DNA of 23,288 bases. Origin: Patescibacteria group bacterium (GTDB lineage Bacteria > Patescibacteriota > Patescibacteriia > UBA1558 > S5-K13). The translations under genes and the position numbers were made by a program. The notes below the pieces were generated by a model, which worked only from the letters and a program-made list of their open reading frames with translations, was not told the origin of the DNA and did not search any database. The stretch is taken from assembly GCA_028703545.1 (NCBI GenBank), contig JAQVMR010000011.1, positions 1 to 23,288 on the forward strand, given 5' to 3'. Position 1 is the first letter of the stretch. Each line of letters opens with the position of its first letter. This document shows positions 14,530 through 21,642 of the stretch, one piece after another.

Positions 14530-15693
14530 TTATTTAAATGGTGAAAATTCTCTCAATTGCCCCACTGACTTTTTTAAAGTAATAATAAATCTTTCTGCTT
14601 CTTCCATTGTATTGTATTTACCTAAACTAATTCTCAAGGATCCATGGGCATTTTCTGGTTTTATTCCCATTGAAAGCAAAACATGAGAAGCGCTAAGTGA
14701 TCCAGAGGCACATGCTGAACCAGTAGAACAAGCAATTCCCTCTAAATCTAATTTTAACAACAAGCTTTCTCCTTCAATATTCTCAAATAATAAATTTATA
14801 TTATTTTCTAGTCTTTGCTCCCTGTCCCCATTTAAGAATACTCCTTTTATTTTTAATGATTCTTTTATTATAAAATCTCTAATTTTTTTCATTTTTTCTA
14901 TTGTTTTTTTGTGATTTTTGCTAGAAATTAATTGAATTGCTTTTCCAAATCCAATAATCGCAGGAACATTATATGTTCCTGGTCTTATTCCATATTCCTG
15001 ATGTCCTCCATACATAAGTGGAGATAATTTTGTATGTTCGCGCATAAAAAATGCACCAATTCCCTTGGGTCCATAAATTTTATGTGAAGAAATGGATACA
15101 AAATCAGTTCTTAATTTTTTAACATCCATGTCTCTAAAATAACAAGCCTGAACCGCATCTGTGTGAAATAAAATTTTATTAATTCTTTTCTGATTTAATT
15201 CTTCTATTTTTTTGCCAATATGCGCTATGTTTGAAACAGTTCCAACTTCATTATTAGCATACATTATAGAAACCAATCTTGTATCTTCTTTTATTGCTCT
15301 AAAAATCTTTTGTGGATCAATTACTCCATTTTTTTCTGGTGCTATAAATGTCACATCAACTCCGCGCCTTAAAAGATATTTTGCTGTTTCTAAAACACAA
15401 GGATGTTCAAACATTGTAGTAATTAAATGTCCCTTAAAATCAGAAAAAACCCCCTGAAGTATTGTATTGTTACTTTCTGTAGCACCTGATGTAAAAATTA
15501 TTTCATTTGGCTTACAATTTAAAAATTTAGAAATAATATACTTAGCGTTTAAAACTCCTGCCTCTGCTTTTTGTCCAAATTCATGGATGGAAGAAGCGTT
15601 TCCAAATTCTAAATTAAAATAAGGTATCATTGCTTTCATGACGCTTTCATCAATTTTTGTTGTGGCTGCATTATCAAAATAAATTCTTTTCAT
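14530..15693 (-). CDS. iscS: Cysteine desulfurase (IscS/NifS family)
   Basis: A 387-aa PLP enzyme that takes sulfur from cysteine as a persulfide for Fe-S clusters and tRNA thiolation. The PLP lysine is Lys205 in SSHKIYGPKG, with GATES(N) at 70-74 and HTDAVQ at 177-182. The persulfide cysteine is Cys328 in STGSACASGS. The RPGT motif is present at 237-240. Length fits IscS/NifS rather than SufS. It directly follows the nfu and iscU genes, forming a compact assembly set. Confidence 0.95.
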   Translation of the reverse strand: MKRIYFDNAATTKIDESVMKAMIPYFNLEFGNASSIHEFGQKAEAGVLNAKYIISKFLNCKPNEIIFTSGATESNNTILQGVFSDFKGHLITTMFEHPCVLETAKYLLRRGVDVTFIAPEKNGVIDPQKIFRAIKEDTRLVSIMYANNEVGTVSNIAHIGKKIEELNQKRINKILFHTDAVQACYFRDMDVKKLRTDFVSISSHKIYGPKGIGAFFMREHTKLSPLMYGGHQEYGIRPGTYNVPAIIGFGKAIQLISSKNHKKTIEKMKKIRDFIIKESLKIKGVFLNGDREQRLENNINLLFENIEGESLLLKLDLEGIACSTGSACASGSLSASHVLLSMGIKPENAHGSLRISLGKYNTMEEAERFIITLKKSVGQLREFSPFK

Positions 15694-15694
15694 A

Positions 15695-15916
15695 TTAAAT
15701 TCTTTCTACTTTTACTTTTGGTATGACTTTTCTAAGTTCTTCCTGAATAAATCCTGTAATTGTTAACTCAGCCATTGGACAATGTTGACAAACACCCAAA
15801 AGTTTTATTTTTATAATATTTTTATTTTTATCAAAATCAACAACTTCAATGTCTCCGCCATCAATCTCCAAAATACTCTTAATTTTTTGTATTGATTTTT
15901 CTATTTTTTTTTTCAT
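15695..15916 (-). CDS. NifU C-terminal (NFU) domain Fe-S carrier
   Basis: A 73-aa stand-alone NFU domain. LEIDGGDIEVVDFD (17-30) and the CxxC pair Cys43/Cys46 in GVCQHCPMAELTI bind or hand on an Fe-S cluster as a dimer. The domain ends IQEELRKVIPKV, as usual. Its start overlaps the end of the IscU gene by 38 nt and its stop lies 1 nt before iscS, so the three are translated together. Confidence 0.9.
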   Translation of the reverse strand: MKKKIEKSIQKIKSILEIDGGDIEVVDFDKNKNIIKIKLLGVCQHCPMAELTITGFIQEELRKVIPKVKVERI

Positions 15917-16289
15917 TTGGTTTCTTTAAATAATCATTTATGGCTTTATGAAGCGCCTCTATGGACAACATTGAACAATGAACCTTCTGAGCTGGTAATC
16001 CGCCCAACTTCTTCAGTATAATATTCTTATCTAGTTTTAAGGCATTTGTTAGTGTCTTCCCTTTTGCAGCTTGAGTTACTACAGATGAACATGCAATAGC
16101 CGCCCCACAACCCAATGTTTCAAATTTAATATCCTCTATTTTATTATTCTTTTTGTTAATTTTAAGATATATTTTCATTATATCTCCACAAACAGGATTC
16201 CCAACCTGAGAAATAGCATCTGGATTTGCAATTTTGCCCTGATTTCTTGGATTTTGAAAATGATCCAAAACAATTTTTGAATATAGCAT
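15879..16289 (-). CDS. iscU: Fe-S cluster scaffold IscU/NifU N-terminal type
   Basis: A 136-aa scaffold on which IscS-derived sulfur and iron form clusters. The ligand pattern is complete: Cys34 and Asp36 in NPVCGD, Cys61 in LGCGAAIACSS, and His104-Cys105 in KVHCSM. A lysine-rich C-terminal tail (from about 118) overlaps the start of the NFU gene. No SufU-type zinc-site insertion was noted. It is first in the minus-strand cluster that goes on to mur genes, with its promoter back-to-back with that of rpmA. Confidence 0.93.
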   Translation of the reverse strand: MLYSKIVLDHFQNPRNQGKIANPDAISQVGNPVCGDIMKIYLKINKKNNKIEDIKFETLGCGAAIACSSVVTQAAKGKTLTNALKLDKNIILKKLGGLPAQKVHCSMLSIEALHKAINDYLKKPNEKKNRKINTKN

Positions 16290-16325
16290 AATATATAAAT
16301 ATATTTAATTATAAATTCTTTATAT

Positions 16326-16354
16326 ATAATATCACCCAAAGGCGTATTTGACAA
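16326..16354 (-). promoter_or_regulatory. Probable promoter of the iscU-mur cluster
   Basis: TTGTCA (16349-16354), 17-nt spacer, TATTAT (16326-16331), 36 nt before the iscU start. The -35 box overlaps the rpmA -35 box by five bases, the same design as at hpf/prs. Confidence 0.55.
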
Positions 16355-16375
16355 TATCAGTATTTTTGATATAAT
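16348..16375 (+). promoter_or_regulatory. rpmA promoter
   Basis: Perfect TTGACA (16348-16353), 16-nt spacer, perfect TATAAT (16370-16375), 31 nt before the rpmA ATG. No Shine-Dalgarno is evident before the start. Confidence 0.75.
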
Positions 16376-16406
16376 TTTGTAAGTTATCAATTAAAATACT
16401 AAAAAT

Positions 16407-16688
16407 ATGGCACATAAGAAATCTGGTGGTTCTACTCAGCTGGGAAGAGATTCCAGACCAAAAATGCTAGGCGTGAAAATGCAACATGGACAAAGTGTAA
16501 AACCTGGCCAAATTATTATAAAACAGCGCGGAAGCAAATATCACCCAAGCACAAACGTAAAAAAGGGTAATGATGACACTCTTTATGCTGCAAAACCTGG
16601 GATAGTTAAATTTGCCAAAAAAAAAGTAAAAGCATTTGATGGTAAATTAAAACTTAGAAATTTTGTATCAGTCGAAGAGAAAAAATAA
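16407..16688 (+). CDS. rpmA: 50S ribosomal protein L27
   Basis: A 93-aa L27, which reaches the peptidyl transferase centre with its N-terminal tail. It opens directly with MAHKKSGGSTQLGRDSRPKM, the mature form, so there is no Firmicutes-type cleaved extension. GQIIIKQRGSKYHPSTNV and DDTLYAAKPGIVKFAKKK follow. It has its own consensus promoter and terminator, without the usual rplU partner, and stands alone on the plus strand. Confidence 0.98.
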   Translation: MAHKKSGGSTQLGRDSRPKMLGVKMQHGQSVKPGQIIIKQRGSKYHPSTNVKKGNDDTLYAAKPGIVKFAKKKVKAFDGKLKLRNFVSVEEKK

Positions 16689-16697
16689 ATTATATAA

Positions 16698-16736
16698 AAA
16701 AATCAGCTCTTTTTTAGAAAGCTGATTTTTTATTTT
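16698..16736. terminator. Bidirectional terminator between rpmA and ftsX
   Basis: An 11-bp stem AAAAATCAGCT/AGCTGATTTTT with an 11-nt loop. A/T runs on both sides give a T tract in either direction, serving the convergent rpmA and ftsX genes. Confidence 0.8.
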
Positions 16737-16744
16737 TATTAAAT

Positions 16745-17674
16745 TTAAAATTTTAAATATCTCTTTATTGAAATAAGAGAACTAATTATTGAAAACACAC
16801 AAGATAATAGTAACTGTCCAAAAAATATTACAATAAAATTGGAATTAAAATAAGAGATTAGATTAATTGTATATCCTTCAAATAATTTATCCATTATTGG
16901 TTGTAAAAATATTCCACCAAGATAAACTATAACTATAATTAAAATTAAAGCAATCATATTATAAAATAAAATATTCAATATAAACGGAGCTTTAATAAAA
17001 TTTTCTGTTGCACCAACTAATTTCATAATAGCTATCTCGTCTCTGTGAGTATAGATTGCGATTTTTATTGTATTAAAAACCATCATAAAAGCTATAAGCA
17101 TAAATACTCCTGACAGCACATAGGCAAAAAGTCTAATTTTATCTGAAATATTTATCAATCTTTGTGTCATTAATGTATAATCCTGAAATTGATTTTCGTC
17201 TATCTCAAATAAATCAACGTACTGACTTTCTTTAAGCTCCTTTAATATGCTCTCATACATTGATATATCCTTAGCTTTTATTTTTAAACTTGCCAAAAAT
17301 ACGCTTGAATTATCTTTTTTAAGTTCTTCTATTGCATTTAGAAGATTTTCATCTTGAGCGTGTTTTGTTATAAAATTTTCTAAAGATTCTTCTTCTGAAA
17401 CATAATCAACTGATTTTATATATTGAGATGAAGAAATTTTTTGTTTTAAATCATCAATTTGTTCTTGTGTTATGGTTTGTTTAAAATAAATACTTACATC
17501 AACTTTTTCTTTTATTACATGAATTGCATTATTTGTAAGTAAGTTAAAAATAATCAAAAAATTAATTGTTAAAAGTGCCAAAATTAAAATAGTAATATTT
17601 ACTATTGAAAGCCAAATATTTCTTCCAAAATCTTGTGCAGCAAATTTGAATACTCTTCTAAAATTTACAAACAT
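16745..17674 (-). CDS. ftsX: Cell division ABC transporter permease FtsX
   Basis: A 309-aa membrane protein that with FtsE couples ATP hydrolysis to septal peptidoglycan hydrolases rather than moving a solute. It has a cytoplasmic N-terminus, TM1 at about 22-46, an external domain (about 48-175) with VDVSIYFKQTITQEQIDDLK, and three more helices (about 183-205, 230-255, 280-303). THRDEIAIMKLVGATENFI is the FtsX/MacB coupling region. It lies 35 nt downstream of ftsE. Confidence 0.93.
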   Translation of the reverse strand: MFVNFRRVFKFAAQDFGRNIWLSIVNITILILALLTINFLIIFNLLTNNAIHVIKEKVDVSIYFKQTITQEQIDDLKQKISSSQYIKSVDYVSEEESLENFITKHAQDENLLNAIEELKKDNSSVFLASLKIKAKDISMYESILKELKESQYVDLFEIDENQFQDYTLMTQRLINISDKIRLFAYVLSGVFMLIAFMMVFNTIKIAIYTHRDEIAIMKLVGATENFIKAPFILNILFYNMIALILIIVIVYLGGIFLQPIMDKLFEGYTINLISYFNSNFIVIFFGQLLLSCVFSIISSLISIKRYLKF

Positions 17675-17709
17675 ATTTTTTAATTTTGAATGTTGTTTAA
17701 AAATCTAAA

Positions 17710-18390
17710 TTATAATATATAGCGTCCCCTTTTCTGATCACTTATAATACGCCCACCCTCCATTGTTACAACTCGTTTATTTAAACTATTTACAATATCC
17801 CTATTGTGCGTAACTAAAATTACAGTTGTGTTTAAATGATTAATTCGTAAAAGTAAATCAATTATTTCTCTTGAATTAATTGAATCCAAATTTCCAGTTG
17901 GTTCATCTGCTATTAGTAATTTTGGTTGATGAACTAAAGATCTGGCTATGGCTGCTCTTTGTTGTTCTCCGCCTGATAGTTGGTTTGGGTATCTTTCTGC
18001 TTTATGCTGAAGACCAACAATTTTTAAAATCTGAGGCAAAACTTTTTTAATTTGACTATCATCCATTCCTGATGTTTGCATGGCAAAACTTATATTTTCA
18101 TAAATATTTTTCTTTGGTAATAATTTAAAATCCTGGAATATAAATCCAATTTGACGCCTTAGGTATGGAACTTCATGTTGCTTTATATCGGTTATATCCC
18201 AACCACCAATTTCTATTGTTCCCTCAGTTGGACGCTCTTCTGCAAATAAAAGTTTTGCAAGCGTACTCTTGCCAGTTCCAGATTGTCCAACAATAGAAAC
18301 AAATTCTCCTGGATCAATATCAAGAGACACTTTATTTACAGCCCAGACGTCTGGCTTATAAAATTTTGATATGTTATTAAGTTTTATCAT
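17710..18390 (-). CDS. ftsE: Cell division ATP-binding protein FtsE
   Basis: A 226-aa ABC ATPase that partners FtsX. Walker A is GQSGTGKST (35-43), the Q-loop is in FIFQDFKLLP (84-92), the signature LSGGEQQR is at 138-145, Walker B LLIADEPTGNLD at 158-169, and the switch His in LVTHNRD. FQDFKLL and NLD are typical of FtsE. A plausible promoter precedes it. Confidence 0.96.
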   Translation of the reverse strand: MIKLNNISKFYKPDVWAVNKVSLDIDPGEFVSIVGQSGTGKSTLAKLLFAEERPTEGTIEIGGWDITDIKQHEVPYLRRQIGFIFQDFKLLPKKNIYENISFAMQTSGMDDSQIKKVLPQILKIVGLQHKAERYPNQLSGGEQQRAAIARSLVHQPKLLIADEPTGNLDSINSREIIDLLLRINHLNTTVILVTHNRDIVNSLNKRVVTMEGGRIISDQKRGRYIL

Positions 18391-18410
18391 TTATTTTTGT
18401 TTCTATTTAT

Positions 18411-18439
18411 ATTTTACTACATTTTTGTATTTTTGACTA
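18411..18439 (-). promoter_or_regulatory. Possible ftsE promoter
   Basis: TAGTCA (18434-18439), 17-nt spacer, TAAAAT (18411-18416), about 20 nt before the ftsE ATG. The -35 match is weak (4 of 6). Confidence 0.35.
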
Positions 18440-18449
18440 AAAATTAATA

Positions 18450-19301
18450 TTAATTTAATAAAACATCTTTATTATTTAATAAAAAAGTCTCGAAATCAAC
18501 TTCTTTATCCTTTTCTTGATTAGAATATTTTTGATACAAAGTATAAACCCGATTACCTAATTCATAAGTAAATTTACCTGCATACTTTTCCTCGTCACGT
18601 TTAAAATCATCTCCGTAAACACGAATAATAACTTCACATAAAGCACTTTTAAAATCACCCCCATATTGTTCTAAAAGCTTAGGATGTATCATCTTTTTTA
18701 ATTTCTCTTTATCAATCTCAGAAAATTGTTCTGATAATTTATCTACAATAGGATTGATAAATATGTGTATAAATTCATGATCAAAATTATCTTGATTTTG
18801 ACTGTGAGACAGCATAAAGGCGTCTTTATTAATTTTTATAGCCCAGCATTGTTGTGGGTTATCAACTATATTATCAGCATAAACTTTTATAACATTTTGA
18901 ACTCTTGATTCAAGATCAATTGGCTTAAAATATTCTATTAACTTTTTCATTCTTTCAGAGTATTCACTTATATCACTTTCAAAATTATTATCTTGTAAAA
19001 AATCATTTTTATGTTTTTCTAAAATATTAAATAATTTATTTCTTGTATCTTGTGGATTATCGATGTGTTCTTTATTTTCTTTTATATTTAAAAAAACAGA
19101 ATAGTTCCTTTCTGGATGATCAAATGTCATAGTTAGCCACTGAAGTGTTTCCCTGTCATTTTTATTTACTAATTCCAATAATTCTTTATCTTCTTCTTTT
19201 AAAAGTTTACTAAAAAGCTCAAGTGCTGGTTCTCTTCTGTATTCAATTTTTGGATAAAAAAACTCTTTTTTTTCTTGTGTTTGTGATATTTCAAAATTCA
19301 T
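18450..19301 (-). CDS. Putative zinc metallopeptidase (HEFIH motif), unknown role
   Basis: A 283-aa protein, acidic and Lys/Glu-rich, without signal peptide or membrane segment. HEFIH (175-179) within DNFDHEFIHIFINPIVDKL fits a gluzincin zinc site: two His ligands and the catalytic Glu. Glu223 in ALCEVIIRVYGDD is a plausible third ligand. The HEFxHxFxNP form recalls uncharacterised Bacteroidetes/Firmicutes peptidase families such as DUF4932; that link is from memory and unverified. It follows the 106-aa gene by 4 nt and precedes ftsE by 59 nt. Lack of an export signal argues against an FtsEX-controlled wall hydrolase. Confidence 0.7.
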   Translation of the reverse strand: MNFEISQTQEKKEFFYPKIEYRREPALELFSKLLKEEDKELLELVNKNDRETLQWLTMTFDHPERNYSVFLNIKENKEHIDNPQDTRNKLFNILEKHKNDFLQDNNFESDISEYSERMKKLIEYFKPIDLESRVQNVIKVYADNIVDNPQQCWAIKINKDAFMLSHSQNQDNFDHEFIHIFINPIVDKLSEQFSEIDKEKLKKMIHPKLLEQYGGDFKSALCEVIIRVYGDDFKRDEEKYAGKFTYELGNRVYTLYQKYSNQEKDKEVDFETFLLNNKDVLLN

Positions 19302-19305
19302 ATTT

Positions 19306-19626
19306 TTAAAATTCTCTCAAATAATCTTTTAAAACACTACCCTGTATATAAACATCTAAAATTCCTCCCATTTCTGCTGTAAAAGCAACATGAATTTGTT
19401 CTATTTCATTGTTGCTGTAAAGAACTTTAAGCTCAGAGATTTCAGCAATGCCAGATGCAACTCTATTAAGAGTATCCATATTCCCGCCAGAAAAATGTAA
19501 TTCCCGTGGACTGTAATCTTTGTAATCTATTGAGCTCAAAAAATTTAAAGCAGAGTCACCTCTTTTACTTTTTTCGTCTATCCAACCGTTTTTTATTTCT
19601 TTCATTTCAATATGTTTATTTTCCAT
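19306..19626 (-). CDS. Conserved-looking small protein, unknown
   Basis: A 106-aa soluble protein starting MENKHIEMKEIKNGWIDEKS. The second half has regular alternating strands (ELKVLYSNNEIEQIHVAFTA, then GILDVYIQG). I do not recognise a family. It starts shortly after the tRNA-Thr 3' end and stops 4 nt before the HEFIH protein, so these two genes are very likely co-expressed and may act together. Confidence 0.6.
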   Translation of the reverse strand: MENKHIEMKEIKNGWIDEKSKRGDSALNFLSSIDYKDYSPRELHFSGGNMDTLNRVASGIAEISELKVLYSNNEIEQIHVAFTAEMGGILDVYIQGSVLKDYLREF

Positions 19627-19661
19627 TATCTTTTTATTTAATATTTATAAAATTACTTTCA

Positions 19662-19737
19662 TGGAGCCGGGAACAGGATTCGAACCTGCGATCTTTGGTT
19701 TACGATACCACTGCTCTACCAACTGAGCTATCCCGGC
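19662..19737 (-). tRNA. tRNA-Thr (anticodon CGT), CCA encoded
   Basis: A complete cloverleaf on the minus strand: acceptor GCCGGGA/TCCCGGC, D arm GCTC-AGTTGGTA-GAGC, anticodon loop ATCGTAA (anticodon CGT, reading ACG), T arm GCAGG-TTCGAAT-CCTGT, discriminator U and encoded CCA. The top pair of the anticodon stem (27:43) is a G-A mismatch. It begins 4 nt after the parvulin gene stop with no promoter between, so it is probably processed out of that transcript. Confidence 0.93.
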
Positions 19738-19741
19738 ATCA

Positions 19742-20614
19742 TTATGGAATCAAAACTTTAAATTTTCTATTAACTAAATACTCCTCAATATAATCATCTA
19801 GACTTTTGGTTGGTAAAAAAACTTGACTAAATTCATAAAATTTCTGATCTTTTTCTCCTGTTATAATTGCTTCTATTTTATAAATATGAAATCCTGATAT
19901 ACTTTGAAAAACTGGCGAGATATCTCCGACATTCATATTATCTATAATATCAGCCAATGACTGTGGTAAATCAACCTTGGACAACCAACCAATTTTTTTA
20001 ATTGGTCTAATATTTTCATCATTATACTTATCACTATATTCTGTAAATTTATCCGGATTTTTTAATATATCAGAATATATTTCATCAATTTTTTTCCTTT
20101 GGTTTTTGTTGAAATCAAAAGATTGCAATTTTTCAGAAATTTTTATTCTACAAAATGTAGGAAATACTACATATTCTTCAAATTTATTTTCTTGGAAATC
20201 TAAATTTGTCTTTAATTTTAGAATAATATCCTTGTTTATGTTATTTTGCAAATAAAAATTATCTCTAAACTCTAAATATTCTTGATTTTTTTCACAATTC
20301 ACGTCTAATTTCTTATTCATCTTATCTATAAAATCCAAACCCAAAAGTTTTTTGATTGCTGAATTGATATATTGCTTATCTTTATTGACTCCATTATCAA
20401 ACAAAAAATAAATTCTATAGTCATTTAAAAATGTCTCATATCTGTCTGTGCTTATAAAATACCCACTACAATAAATTGCTGGGAAGGGAATCTTTTGAGC
20501 AAAAAATCTACCTAGCAATAAATCTGATTTTACAAAATAAACATCAAAAAAAGAAAAAAGAAACAATATAAAAATAAATAAAACAAATAATAAAATAATT
20601 TTTTTAAGTTTCAT
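19742..20614 (-). CDS. Membrane-anchored parvulin-type peptidyl-prolyl isomerase (PpiC/SurA-like)
   Basis: A 290-aa protein with one N-terminal membrane helix (about 5-24) and no lipobox, so an outward-facing anchored protein. The parvulin domain is roughly 145-255: ILKNPDKFTEYSDKYND, then GWLSKVDLPQSLADII, then GDISPVFQSISGFHIYKIEA, all typical of PpiC/SurA/PrsA folds. Its role would be helping exported proteins fold after SecA-driven export. It follows the FtsB-like gene by 2 nt and ends 4 nt before tRNA-Thr. Confidence 0.88.
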   Translation of the reverse strand: MKLKKIILLFVLFIFILFLFSFFDVYFVKSDLLLGRFFAQKIPFPAIYCSGYFISTDRYETFLNDYRIYFLFDNGVNKDKQYINSAIKKLLGLDFIDKMNKKLDVNCEKNQEYLEFRDNFYLQNNINKDIILKLKTNLDFQENKFEEYVVFPTFCRIKISEKLQSFDFNKNQRKKIDEIYSDILKNPDKFTEYSDKYNDENIRPIKKIGWLSKVDLPQSLADIIDNMNVGDISPVFQSISGFHIYKIEAIITGEKDQKFYEFSQVFLPTKSLDDYIEEYLVNRKFKVLIP

Positions 20615-20616
20615 AT

Positions 20617-21018
20617 TTATTTATTTTTACTTGCAAAAAAATAAGCCCACCAGGATTTTATATTATCATAAATTTTTGCTTTTTCATTTCTATTTTCAGA
20701 TTCATTTGATACATTTTCTTGTTTTGGTAAAATAATAATTTTTTCTCCCGGTTTTTTAAATCCCAACTTTTCTCTTGCAAATGATTCCGCATATTCATCT
20801 GTTTCAAAATAGCTTATAAGATTTTTTAAATCGTTGTTTTGTGTATCTACTTCATTAATCTGATTTTTAAGATTTTGAATTTCTTGTTTTATACGTTTTC
20901 TCTGTTGTAAATCTTTATATAAATTAGTTGCTAGATATATTGAAAATATTAAAACCAGCACAAAAAATATTTTTGACGAAAAAATTCTAAAAAATAATGA
21001 TTCTTTTTGTTTAATCAT
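20617..21018 (-). CDS. FtsB/DivIC-family septum protein
   Basis: A 133-aa single-pass protein: short basic N-terminus, one helix (about 15-34), then a coiled coil (LQQRKRIKQEIQNLKNQINE) and the family signature DEYAESFAREKLGFKKPGEKIIILP. FtsB/DivIC forms the FtsQLB-type complex that licenses septal wall synthesis. I prefer ATG 21018 over a GTG at 21045, because a TATAAT box lies inside the extra nine codons. Length and layout are as expected. Confidence 0.88.
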   Translation of the reverse strand: MIKQKESLFFRIFSSKIFFVLVLIFSIYLATNLYKDLQQRKRIKQEIQNLKNQINEVDTQNNDLKNLISYFETDEYAESFAREKLGFKKPGEKIIILPKQENVSNESENRNEKAKIYDNIKSWWAYFFASKNK

Positions 21019-21024
21019 GTATTT

Positions 21025-21053
21025 ATTATACCTAAAAAATAACACATATTCAA
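21025..21053 (-). promoter_or_regulatory. Probable promoter of the FtsB-like gene (near-leaderless)
   Basis: TTGAAT (21048-21053), 17-nt spacer, perfect TATAAT (21025-21030). The expected start site falls at or next to the ATG at 21018, so the message would be leaderless or nearly so. Confidence 0.5.
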
Positions 21054-21054
21054 A

Positions 21055-21534
21055 CTAAACGCGTGTTTCTAAAATAAAATTTTTAACATTCAATGGCTTA
21101 TATATAAAATCAAAATAAACAATTTCTCTATTTTTTAATTTAATAAGTAAATCCCCTATTTTAAATAATTTAAAAAATAAATTTCTGTATTCTATATCAA
21201 TTTGTAAAATATTATCTAATAAAAATTCTTCCATATCATTTTTTAAAAAACCAAAATAACAATTGATACACTTTTTATTTGTAACAACCAAACAATCATA
21301 TTCCCATTTTTTATAAACAATATATGTGGAAATAATACAAAAAAATATTATAATAAAAAACAATACAAAGCCCATTATTCCGAGTTTCATAATTGGAAAC
21401 ATAAAGAAAAAAGCTCCTAAAAACAATATGAATCTAAGTAGTATCTTTATAACAAGAAAAAATATGGAGTAATGAAAAATATTTAAAAGCTCTTCATTGT
21501 TTGATAAATATTTGCTAAAATATTTATAAGACAT
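21055..21534 (-). CDS. Membrane protein with bacterial PH-like domain
   Basis: A 159-aa protein with two adjacent helices (about 24-45 and 48-73) followed by a strand-rich segment: WEYDCLVVTNKKCINCYFGFLKNDMEEFLLDNILQIDI, then LFKIGDLLIKL. That pattern (YxVTxKxxI, then a G, then a late GDI/GDL) is the bacterial PH (bPH2/YdbS) layout. The function of such proteins is mostly unknown; membrane stress and envelope roles have been suggested. Its ATG lies only 6 nt from the ATG of the divergent 33-aa gene. Confidence 0.7.
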   Translation of the reverse strand: MSYKYFSKYLSNNEELLNIFHYSIFFLVIKILLRFILFLGAFFFMFPIMKLGIMGFVLFFIIIFFCIISTYIVYKKWEYDCLVVTNKKCINCYFGFLKNDMEEFLLDNILQIDIEYRNLFFKLFKIGDLLIKLKNREIVYFDFIYKPLNVKNFILETRV

Positions 21535-21540
21535 AAATTT

Positions 21541-21642
21541 ATGAAAAAAAGTAAACTAGTAAGAATATTTTGGGTAATAACAGCTACTATTGTTATATTT
21601 TCTATGTTGGCCTGGGCTGTTGGAGTTAATTATTTGTATTAA
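21541..21642 (+). CDS. 33-aa single-helix membrane protein
   Basis: ATG 21541 opens MKKSKLVRIFWVITATIVIF and ends AVGVNYLY then TAA. It has a basic N-terminus followed by one hydrophobic helix (about 8-28), the layout of many tiny membrane proteins in reduced genomes. It has no Shine-Dalgarno, but a TATAAG box just upstream (TATAAG near 21523) would make a short leader. It fills the gap exactly: 6 nt from the divergent PH-protein start and overlapping the lepA stop by 3-4 nt. No function is assigned. Confidence 0.55.
   Translation: MKKSKLVRIFWVITATIVIFSMLAWAVGVNYLY

Noticed and set aside
19506..19793. 95-codon plus-strand frame containing WSREQDSNLRSL
   Set aside because: This is the well-known false protein made by reading a tRNA gene antisense; it spans tRNA-Thr.
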